Shown here piece by piece: positions 26,701 through 36,180 of a stretch of 64,000 nt of DNA (the stretch's first letter is position 1; every line of letters starts with the position of its first letter). The notes below the pieces were generated by a model, which did not search any database, had not been told where the DNA came from, and was given only the letters and a program-made list of their open reading frames with translations. The stretch comes from Isoetes taiwanensis (Eukaryota > Streptophyta > Lycopodiopsida > Isoetales > Isoetaceae): positions 186,001 through 250,000 of the forward strand of contig JAJEKV010000170.1 in the NCBI GenBank assembly GCA_021234155.1. The letters are read 5' to 3'. A program made the translations under genes and the position numbers.

Positions 26701-28600
26701 CGAGGACGAAGGTCACAGGACGAAGGCCAAAGGCCGGAAAAGGATAGCATGAAAGAAACGCCAAATTGGCTAAACCAGGCAGGAAGAAGCCCCTCCCCTG
26801 CCTGGAAACAATTCAAAGAGAATAAGGTACTGCTGAGATAGGCTTCTCATTCATCTCAGTAGATTTTCTACAATGGTGGACAGTGGGTAGCCGCACACAT
26901 GCGAACTACCCACGAAAAATAAAGGGAAAATCCAATTATATCACTTGGACCCCCGAAAATACAATGCTAATAGATGAGTGGTTGATGTACCTGCCGAAAG
27001 CTTATCACCGGGATTAAAAAACCCCGCCCTTTCGGGTTTTCGAGGAAAAACCCTAGTGATAAGCCTTCAGCAAGGGGCTTAAATCGCTCCAAAAAAACCC
27101 CCGCATGGAGAAGTCAAAACAGATGCCGCTCGCCAACCTGTACCTGCACATCACCAACACAACAAAGGAGACAACACAAACATACCAGAGAATAGCATCA
27201 CCCAGCGGGTGGAAAAAAGCATCACCCAGCAGGTGGAAAAACATGATAAACAGAAAATTGTGCACAATACAATAAACAAAGAAGGGGGGGAGGGAGGGTT
27301 CAAAGAGAATAAGGTACTGCTGAGAGAAGAGGAAGCACCGATGAGACGTGGATGCAGAAACGCGCCTGAAATAGCGAACTCCCAACCAAAACGGGCATGC
27401 GCCGCCCGCATGCATGCTCGTCCCATTCTAGAATGGCGATCCAATGTCTTGGATCGATGCGATTGGCATCATGAAAAGAAAAACAACAAAAAACAAAAAA
27501 AAAGGACAGTATGAAGCCGCTCAAACATACCTCTGAAGCAGGTAAAGAATGACGAGGAGGTGCTTTTCTTATTTATAGAAAAAGAAAACAACTTACAACT
27601 CATTCAACGATGTTTTGGTTGTCTGCGATCCTACCACATGTCTGCACATATCCATACAATTGTTTGCCGGAAGCAAATCCGCCACAAAGTTGTGACAATT
27701 GGCTGAAGCACCGAGGCGCTGCACAAATTTTTTCCATCCACTTGTCTGTACAAACTCACATCCGCCACAACTTTGTGACAGATATTTGGGATGCCGCCCT
27801 GCACATATCCAACCACCTGGTCGACGAAATCAGATCCGCCACATGATTGTTGCAGGCCCTATCAGACATAATAAATTATATATGTGTAGATACTCATACT
27901 CTTGGAGTTTTGCATGCCCTGCATATGATTATAGGGTGCACATGAAGATGTTATATACACATTGAGATGTCCCTCCTATAGATAAGATGTGAGAAGAAGC
28001 TTTTAAATTGCAATGGTCAGTTACTGCTTACATCAAGAATACCTTGGTTTCTTAAACTATTAGATAGAGAGATTGCTTGCTATGTATATTAATATTAAAC
28101 ATGCATTTCCACATTGTTATATACTCTACAAAGAAATATCTTCGATGCTCTTAGATTTATAGCATAAGGAAACTTTAAGAAGAAACTCTGCTAGATTGCT
28201 ATTCAACTATGTACTTGAACCTTAAAGAATTCTAAGAAAAGTACATAGCTACGCAACAAAAATGGGGTTCTAAATGCGCAAAGCGATTATTTCTCTTGGT
28301 TTAGGTTTAAGTTTAGGTTTAAAAAGATTTAGGTTACCACATTGTCATATAGTAATTTTGCTTGATGGTTCCATAGCCTACAGTGCTACCAAAATGTATA
28401 CGGATTTTTGAAGGTTGCGTGAGAATACTTCTTGAAACTCTCATATATCACGTTATTCAGGTACCTAAAGTGACGTTTTGCAAGTTCCCCCCCATAGCAG
28501 GCAAAGCAGTCGGATGTCTTAAACACTCGCAAATCTAGGAAGGTCATGCATAATCCAATAATATGCATCTATGATTATTCTATTTTGTCTGTTTGCAGGC
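23780..28600. other. Intergenic with repeat relics
   Basis: No supported gene. At 25369-25378 (+) the sequence TGGTATCAGA matches the first ten bases of the initiator-tRNA-Met primer-binding site, so 24.8-25.36 kb may hold an old LTR; the gap to any CA end is unclear. TTCAAAGAGAATAAGGTACT occurs twice, near 26812 and 27298. 27010-27060 carries the GGATTAAAAAACCCC...GGGTTTTCGAGG block shared with the family A element at 29094-29135. Three TCCGCCACA-type motifs occur near 27668, 27768 and 27833. Confidence 0.4.
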
Positions 28601-31450
28601 TTCACAAAAACTTTTTCTTTTTAGGTTGAAGTGATTATCTTGAACATTTGGAACACTCTAGGACATTATTTTTCTACGGTTTGCAAAGGTGCAAAAAAAT
28701 ACTTTTAGACTGAGGTGCTTATCCATAAGCATGTAGCATATTCTATTGTGTTTCAGAATATTCTACTTTCACTTTTCGCAAAATTCTAAAAAACATTCTA
28801 GAATTATCTAGAAGATTCTAGAACTGTTTAGAACATTCTATTTTTTCTCTTTGCAAGTTTTCAAAAAAGGTTTTTATTTTAGCCCGAAGTGCTTATTGAT
28901 GAGCATTTAGAATACCATTCCTACGGTGCATGTTCTAGTTTTAGCATGTTCTTACGGTGCAAGTTCCTGTTGGCACATATTTCAAGATTCCAGGAGGTTA
29001 TGGATGCGCGGACTCAATTGTGTCCTCCGAGACGGTATTGAACTGTCTTATACAATTGTCTGGCGTGCGGCAAAGATAATTGCTAAGGTTTTCCCTCGAA
29101 AACCCTTCGGGTGGGGTTTTAATCCTGTCGATAATATGCTTTTTTTTTTTTTTTTTTTAAGAACTTGCTGCTCTGTTTTTGTTCGGGTCCCATAGGCCAA
29201 TTGGTCTCCATGGACGCTAAAAACCCTATTCTATTCTATTCTATTCTTAAATTTTATGAGATTCTCTTAGATCATTTGGATTTCTTTAGATTTTATTAGA
29301 GTCCTCTACATTCTTAAAGATCTTATGAAGATTCCCTTCGATTTTATGAGTTCCTTCTATATTCCCTTAGATTCTTTTAGATTGTGAGATTTTGCTATAT
29401 TCTATAAAGATTCCCTTTGGTTCCCTTAGATTCTATAAAAATTCACCTAGATTCTCCAAGGTTACCTTAAATTCCCTTAGATTTTATGAGATTCCCTAAG
29501 ATTTTCATTATGTGGTTCCCTCGAGTTCTATGAAGATTCCCTAAAATGTCCAAGATTGCCTTAGATTCCCTTGGATTTTATGAGAATTCCTAGGATTCAT
29601 ATTTTATGTGGTTCCCTCGAGTTCTATGGAGATTCCACTAGATTCTCAAAGATTTTATGAAGATTTCTTTAGATTCCCGCAAAAAGTTACTATTTTTAGG
29701 AACTTTTCAAAATATACTATTCTTAGCAACTTTTATTTTAGGTTAAGGTGCTTATATATGCTAGTTCATCAGTCAAACCTCATTCTTGAACTTTCTATTG
29801 AACTTTCTAAAATGTTCTAGACTCTCTAGAACATTCTAGACCTATCTAGAAGATATTCTAGGACTCTCTAAAACAGTCTACAACACTCTAGACATTAATT
29901 TTTGAATGTTTACAAAGTTAAAATAGTTTTTATTTTTGAAGTAAGCTGCCTATTCTTGAGTATCTATAATATTCTATTTTGAGTTCTCGTAAAGTTTAAA
30001 GAATGTTTTTATTTTTAGGATGAAATACTTACCGGTGAGCATCTGAAATATTCTAGAACATTCTATTTTGTCTATTGTTTAATTGTTTGCAAAGTTGCAA
30101 AAAATTACTTTTAGACGGAGATGCTTACCCATGGGCATGTAGAACAATTTTCACTCTTTGCAAAATTCTAAAAAATTTTCATTCGAGAACGGTTTAGAAT
30201 TATCTATAACATTCTAGAACTGTCTGGAACATTTTATTTTTACACTTTGCAAGTTTTCAAAAAAACATATTATTTTTAGCCCGAGCTACTTACTGATGAG
30301 CACCTAGAAAATTCTAGAAATTTTTAGATTCTAGAATATGCTAGAACTATCTAGAACATGCTCAACTATAAGCATCTAGAAAGCCCAAGACGGGCATTGA
30401 ATCATAATACACGTCCTTGTGTCGATGACCGCTTTATATACTGGAAGAGGGGCTTTTTTTTTGCATGAATGCATGTGGGATATTTGGGCAAGAACTTTTC
30501 TAGGGTTTAGGGTTTGGACAAGCACATTGGTTACATGATAATTTTAATGTTGTCTGGATTTAAACCCAATCTTATTGAATTATGGACTAGTAATTTGGTC
30601 TCAAAGTTGTCTCTGGACGAGCATTACTATTTGATGAAACTCAATTTATGATGATTCTCCTAGGTTCCTCAATATTCCATGAAGATTCTCCTAGGCCGTT
30701 AAATATTTTATGAAGATTCCCTTAGATTTGCCTACATTCTAGAAGATTCTCCTAATATTCCTATTGATTTCCCAAGATTCTCTTAAGATTTCCCTAGGTT
30801 CCCAAAGATTATCCCAGGATTCCTCTAGATTCCCCAAGATTTTATGTAGATTCTCTTGGATTCCCTTAAATTTTATGAGAATTTCCTTTGGTTCTCCAAG
30901 ATTCTCATAGATTCTCAAAGATATTATGAAGATTCCCTTAGATTGCTGAAGATTCCATCAAGATTCCCCTAGATTCTCAAATATTTTATAAAAAATCCTC
31001 TAGATTCCCTTCAAAAAGGATCCCTCAAATTCTCATATATTTTATGAAGCTTCCCTTAGATTCTAGAAGATTCTCTTTAGACTCCTATAGATTCTCAAAG
31101 ATTCTCTTAAGATTCCTCTAGGTTCCGAAGATATCCCAAGATACTCTAAGATTCTATATAGATTCCCTTGGATTCCTTTAGATTCTATGAATATTCTTCT
31201 AGATTCTCCAAGATTCCATCAAGATTCCTATAAATTCTCAAGGATGTTATGAAGACTCCCTTAGACTCCCCTACATTTCCAAAGATTCTCTTGAGATTTC
31301 TGTAGATTCCTTAAGATTCTTTTCAGATTTCTCTAGATTCTCTTAGATACCATAAAGATTCCCCTAGACTCTCTTAAATTACTACATTCCAAAATTCTAA
31401 GATTTCCTAAGATTCTACAACAATTCTTAAAATTCGATCACATTGGCTAC
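28600..31450. repeat. Degenerate TTCTAGAA and AGATTCCCTTAGATT minisatellite domain, left block
   Basis: Two interspersed motifs fill this block. One is the palindrome TTCTAGAA and its variants (28750-28850, 29800-30370). The other is an A/T-rich phrase like AGATTCCCTTAGATTTTATG (29230-29700, 30640-31420), repeated at irregular 15-40 bp intervals. No long open frame crosses it. Near 30403-30470 there is a copy of the TATATACTG...GCATGAATGCATGTGGGATATTT module that recurs in the large units to the right. The same CTACGGTGCA...GTTC phrase opens this block (28920-28970) and the right block (34657-34711). Confidence 0.85.
29029..29250 (+). mobile_element. Microsatellite-tailed short retroposon (family A)
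   Basis: In order: CCTCGAAAACCC, GGTGGGGTTTTAATCC, a T run (29141-29159), GGGTCCCATAGGCCAATTGG, TCTCCATGGACGCTAAAAACC and a (CTATT)n tail to about 29250. The first block is shared with 27010-27060 (opposite strand), the last with 11540-11575 and 4790-4820 (opposite strand). It is inserted in the left repeat domain. I do not see clear A and B boxes at the head, so the promoter type is unknown. Confidence 0.6.
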
Positions 31451-31693
31451 ATCGGTGACAAAATATCCACCACTCTTTAGAAAGCTCTCAACAAGAGGAA
31501 TCCAATGACGCTAGCCCCACCTTGATCTGATGCCCCCATATATGGCCCCTTTGAAAAAGGAAGCTTCCTAAAAAGCTAGTAAATCACTGCCACCTCATCA
31601 TATTGTATAATAATTATGGTGCTATTTCTTGGCACCTTCCTCGACCCTAAATCAATGGTCAGGATTCACCTTAGCCCATCCGATGGCTCAAGG

Positions 31694-31900
31694 ATGTGGT
31701 GCATGCACGTGCATGCCTCCACACTCCCTATGAGGTGGCATGATCCTGGCCTTCCATTTCATGATTGGACGGCTGGGATGAATCCCTATGTGGTGCATGC
31801 CCATGCACGCCTCCACACCTCCCAATGAGGTGCCCTTATCCTGGCCTTTTATTTCCTGATTGGATGGCTGGGATGAATCTCTATGAACATGCCCATGGGA
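31694..31900. repeat. Tandem repeat, period 94-95 bp
   Basis: Copies start ATGTGGTGCATGC at 31694 and 31788, with a third partial start at 31883. Shared phrases are CCTCCACAC, ATGAGGTG, CCTGGCCTT and GGCTGGGATGAATC. The first copy holds the 16-bp palindrome GCATGCACGTGCATGC, with a CACGTG core. The overlapping open frames on both strands follow from the repeat and are not convincing genes. Confidence 0.9.
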
Positions 31901-32298
31901 TGAAAAACCACACATCTAATACTTGTATATATATTAGTGATATAGAAAAAAAAAATTGTTCTTTATTCATCATTTTTTTAATAATTGTACTATTGTTCCA
32001 TCTCGAACAGAAGAGGTATGCCATATGGATAGTTGATGAAAGGGTTAGACCTCCTGCGAGATCTTATTATAACAAATAAAATAGGCGAGCCCGAAGGGAT
32101 GAGCTCGTTTCTTTTGCCATTTCAGACATAATTTTGTGCAGCAAACTCAGGTTCCGGTTGCCATTTCAGGCCAATTTTGACAAATTTGGTCTGGTAATGG
32201 CAATCAAGAAAAGCCATTAGAAGAAGGAGCAGACGAATATGGAGACTTGTACATGCTCGACCAGGGCAAAATTTTGGGGTAGCACCAATTTTTCTTCG

Positions 32299-33159
32299 CT
32301 AAATTCGACTAGACAGCGAGAAACAAAATATGGCAGCCATCATCTTCTTCAGAACCTGCTTCATCCTCTGCTGCATCCTTTGTTGCTTCATCCTTTGCCG
32401 GAACTGGTGCACCTCATGATAAACAGGTTGTTGCCTGTTTATCAGAACATTACGACTAGTAATAGTTCCAGAACCAATGGTTGATATCCAAATCTGGCCA
32501 GGACCTATTAAGAAGGACCCATCTCCTATGTTTATCCTTCTAATAGCACACACCATGATACGCTCCCTCCTTGACACTCTAAAACTTCACAATTGCATTG
32601 CTCAAGATTGCGAACGAAACTGTTGATGAACCTACAATGCTCCCATGAATCCCTGACCAACTGTCAATAAACATCAGTTCCTCAGTACACGCTCCATCAT
32701 AAATAGATTGTGCATTGGAATTCATTCCATAAATCTTTATACGCCAAGCATGTTGGGCCAAGTTTGCCAAGTTTGCCAATCGTACTCTAGACTTGCATAT
32801 GGCATCAAACCGAATGTTGGTGCTTGGCTCAACTTCTATACACGTGGCAGAGATAATGCCGAGTTCAGCTTCTCTACAAATCAGATCGTGTGCCTGCTTC
32901 TTCAATAAATAAATTCTTGTTCCATAGAGATAGGTAAGTCTATCATCTGACCAAACATCTTGCGCTCCCTAGCAAAGTGCAAGCTTTGATGCTCTAGCAG
33001 TGAGGCCAAGCTTTCTAGAAAAGTTGTGGCACAGGTAACTTTCTCATGATTGTAGCCCTTCGTGCTCTTCATGGAAGGTATAGTTGAGCGGCTACCAGAA
33101 ATATAACTGATGAATCTAATGGCTGCTTCGGTGTCATCGGCTTCTATAGACAATATCAT
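32299..33159 (-). pseudogene. Coding-like minus-strand stretch in three frames, unidentified
   Basis: Three minus-strand frames lie end to end: 32902-33159 (85 codons), 32579-32905 (108 codons) and 32299-32577 (92 codons), each starting within a few bases of the previous stop. Composition looks protein-like (LESLASLLEHQSLHFARERKMFGQ; GDGSFLIGPGQIWISTIGSG; a Lys/Gln/Met-rich tail). I recognise no domain. It may be a decayed gene with two frameshifts, or spliced exons I cannot join, or chance. No function is claimed. Confidence 0.25.
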
Positions 33160-33693
33160 ACCAACATCTATTTTGCAGAAGACATCAACATCAGCTACCT
33201 ACATAGTTATTATAAGAACATACACACTTGAGGTGGAAGAGATACTGTTAAAAAATAAGAGAAAAAGTAAACAAATATTACTTGTTATCCCCTCCCCCTC
33301 CCTTATTCTTTTGAAGAATGCGAGCCTTTATTATTCAGCGGAAGTTACGAATAAAGTACAATGAGACTAAAATCTCAGTGGAGAAAATGTCCATTAGAGC
33401 AAATCCACTCCACCCAAATTCAACACCTAAACAGTGTGAAAAGGACGCAAAAGTTTATAAGTGAATATGAATATGTTTATAAGTGCTCCCAAATGCAGCT
33501 CTTTACTACATCATCAATTGATGAGCATCTGAATGCTTTAACAATTCGTTGTTGGGCTTCGATAAGACTTGCCCATCGGAACAAGCATGACCTTTGAATA
33601 TGAGGAGATTCCTTCTTTGAACATGACCTTTGAAAAGCCCTTTTTGCCAAATTTTCCTAGTCACTTGGATAGAGTGCTAATACCACATGTTGG

Positions 33694-33900
33694 CTATTTA
33701 AACTGCAGCGAAAGAGGCCTTGAAGCCCCAACCAAGCATACCTGACATGTTGACATAGGAAGAAGCAATATTATCTTGTTTCTCTCTACACATAAGGGAG
33801 AAATTGCAAACGCGTCTGGACGAAATATATGAACGACAATGTTAACTCGCACACAACAATGAATGATTTGCCACCACAAAATAAATGCTTTGGGATGATG
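33694..33900 (-). pseudogene. LINE C-terminal fragment
   Basis: The minus-strand frame reads FWWQIIHCCVRVNIVVHIF, clearly related to WWQILHRYLRVNVLVHNF of the LINE at 9106-9160, followed by Cys-containing residues where the zinc-binding motif should be. It is short and broken. No poly(A) tail is seen on this strand. Confidence 0.6.
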
Positions 33901-34656
33901 TAGTTATCCCTGGTTTTTGCTGGTCCCTAAGAATGATCAAAGGCCACTTTGCTGGAACATGGACCATCCAAAGCTGGAAGACATCTATCTATGCTATTGG
34001 AAGAAGAACTTAAAATACCTTCGGCCATAAAAAGAGGAACTTAGCTCTAAACTCTTTCATATTAGCAACCGCATTTTATTATTATACCAATCCAAAATCA
34101 TTTGCACACCTGCCGATTTCCATCAATGCTAAGTCAATGGATAGACTAAAGATACCAGAGGACCACCATCCCAACAACTTGCAATAGTGTCATCCTTCAA
34201 AAAAAAAAAAAAAAAAAAAAACAACTTGCAATAGTGCTAGTATGTGCAAGATGGTGAAAATGAAATAGAGATTGCACAGTCTCTCATGCAATAAGCAATC
34301 CTCCGGGAAATGGAAAAGCATTAGGATATGTTATTAGTAGGTAAAACACAGCCCAAAGGAGAATTGGTCTAATAGATGGAGACCTAAAAGAGATACACAT
34401 TTGCAAAGATTGTTACCTCGAGAGTCCGGAGACTCGTCTACATTACTCAAAATTCTCTAAATAAACTTTAGAAATCATCACTTTGCTTTGCAAAAGAAAA
34501 ATTAATTATCCCAAGGCTGCCAAAATGCTTTGGCAACATAATTTGGCATCCACTCCCTCCTCCATTCCCCCCAAAAATGAAGTTCCTGGTAACCACGATA
34601 ATGAATTGTACTTTTGACTGTGGAGTCAGCATGTATACAAGAAAATTAGCACGTCC
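33901..34656. other. Intergenic; contains a 31-bp retroposed insertion
   Basis: No gene is seen. The notable item is the insertion at 34190-34220, listed separately. Confidence 0.4.
34174..34236 (+). mobile_element. Extremely 5'-truncated LINE insertion with perfect target duplication
   Basis: The 16-bp sequence ACAACTTGCAATAGTG occurs at 34174-34189 and again at 34221-34236. Between them lie only nine bases, TCATCCTTC, and 22 A. This is the layout of a LINE-mediated insertion that copied almost nothing but the tail. CCTTC before poly(A) matches the end of the LINE at 9504 (TCCTTCC then A). A perfect duplication implies a recent event. Confidence 0.9.
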
Positions 34657-35610
34657 TACGGTACATGTTCCTACAGTGCAAGTTCCAATTTCAGCATGTT
34701 TCTACGGTGCAAGTTGAGATTCTCTTGGATTTGATCAAGATTCCCCTAGATTTTCCATGACGTTATGAAGATTCCCTTAGATTCCCCTTTCGCTTAGATT
34801 CTATGAAGATTCCTTTGATTCTCCAAGAATTCCTTAGATTCTCTTAGATTTTGTGAGATTCCCTTTGATCCTATCAAGATTGCCCTAGATTCTCTATGAT
34901 CTTATGAAGATTCTCTTAGATTCCCCTCAACTTCTATGAGATTCCCTTAGATTTGCGTAGATTTTATGAGATCCTTCTTCATGCAATCCCCTTAAATTCT
35001 ATGAGATTCCCATAGATCCCCTTACATTTGCTTACATTTTATGAGATCTGTTACATTTTATGAGATCTGTTACATTTCATGCAAATTCTCCAAGATTCTA
35101 TGTAGATTCCTTTAGATACCTTTAGATTTTATGATATTCTATTATATCCTATCAAAATTCCTCTAAATTCTCCATGATGTTATGAAGATTCCCTTAGATT
35201 CCCCTCAAATTCCATAAGATTGTTGTCGATTCCCCTATATTTTCATGGATTTTATGAGATTCGCTTAGAGTTCCTTAGATTCTATGAATTTCTCTTAGAT
35301 CCTATCAAGATTCTCCTATATTGTCGATTCCCTTAGATTCCCCTCAAATTCTATGAGATTCTTGTAAATACACTTAGATTTGCTTAGATTTTATGAGAAT
35401 TCCTTAGATTCTGTTACATTTCATGCAATTCCCTTATATACTCTGAAGATTCCCCCAGGTTCTTCAAGATTCCGTTAGGTTTTCATAGATTGCCTTAGAT
35501 TTTGTGAGATTCCCTTACTTTCTAGAATGTTCTAGAAAGTTCTAGAACTTGTAGAAGATTCAGTTCTAGAACTTCTAGAAGATTTTGAGAATCTTTAGAA
35601 GATTCTGGAA

Positions 35611-35699
35611 AGTTCTAGTCTTTCTAGAAGATTCCAGAATGTTCTAGAACATTCTAGTATTCTAGAACATTCTGGAATCTTCTAGAAAGACTAGAACTA
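35611..35699. repeat. Perfect inverted repeat, arms about 39 bp, 10-bp loop
   Basis: Left arm 35611-35649 begins AGTTCTAGTCTTTCTAGAAG; right arm 35660-35698 ends with its exact complement. The two arms are perfectly complementary as far as I can read. It could extrude as a cruciform or give a hairpin RNA. Confidence 0.85.
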
Positions 35700-35895
35700 G
35701 AACTTTCTAGAATGTTCTAGAATCCCATATATATGTAATTACTAGCAGTCGCTTCCGGAAGCTTCCAATATATATCAACCGCAAGATCCTGGCCGCCCAG
35801 TTGCTCCCAGGCGATCTCGGCCGTCGGATCAGGTGGCTTCTAGAAACTTCTTGGCGGTCCATTGGTGGCTTGCTGGAATATTCTAGAACATCCAA

Positions 35896-35955
35896 GAAGA
35901 TTCTAGAACCTTCTAGAACGTTCCAGAACTTTCTAGAATGTTCTAGAACATTCTA
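35896..35955. promoter_or_regulatory. Twelve phased heat-shock-element pentamers (by sequence)
   Basis: GAA and TTC triplets alternate every five bases without a break: GAA at 35896, TTC at 35901, and so on to TTC at 35951, 12 pentamers in all. The underlying repeat is the 10-mer TTCTAGAAcn. The known heat-shock element is three or more alternating nGAAn/nTTCn units, so the sequence match is exact. Use as a binding site is not shown. It could be only the by-product of a 10-bp palindromic minisatellite. Confidence 0.6.
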
Positions 35956-36180
35956 AAAGTTCAGAACCTATAGGACATGCTAGAAAGTTCTAGAACTTCT
36001 AGAAGGCTGTGGAAAGTTCTAGAACTTTTTCCAGAATGTTCTAGAATTTTAGGATGTTCTAGAACATTTTGCCTTAGATTTCATGAAATTTGCTTACTTT
36101 TTACAACTTTCGAGAAGATTTTACAACTTCTCTGTATTATTCTAGAAGGTTCTATGTTCTAGAACCTCTTGGAACCTTCT

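Larger units (their letters stand above)
34657..36180. repeat. Degenerate minisatellite domain, right block, and partial unit 0
   Basis: 34730-35520 is the AGATTCCCTTAGATT-type phrase repeated many times; from 35520 the TTCTAGAA type dominates. At 35740-35880 lies a single arm of the foldback found in the next units (TTACTAGCAGTCGCTTCC..., then CCTGGCCGCCCAGTTGCTCCC, then TGGCTTCTAGAAACTTCTTG). No protein is encoded. Confidence 0.85.

Noticed and set aside
28298-28338. Interstitial telomere-like GGTTTAGGTTTAAGTTTAGG
   Set aside because: Only a few units, and none is the plant telomere TTTAGGG; likely simple AT-rich repetition.
33668-33684. Second primer-binding-site-like sequence (minus TGTGGTATTAGCAC) beside TGTTGGC
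   Set aside because: Only about nine of twelve bases match, and the neighbouring sequence is a LINE fragment.
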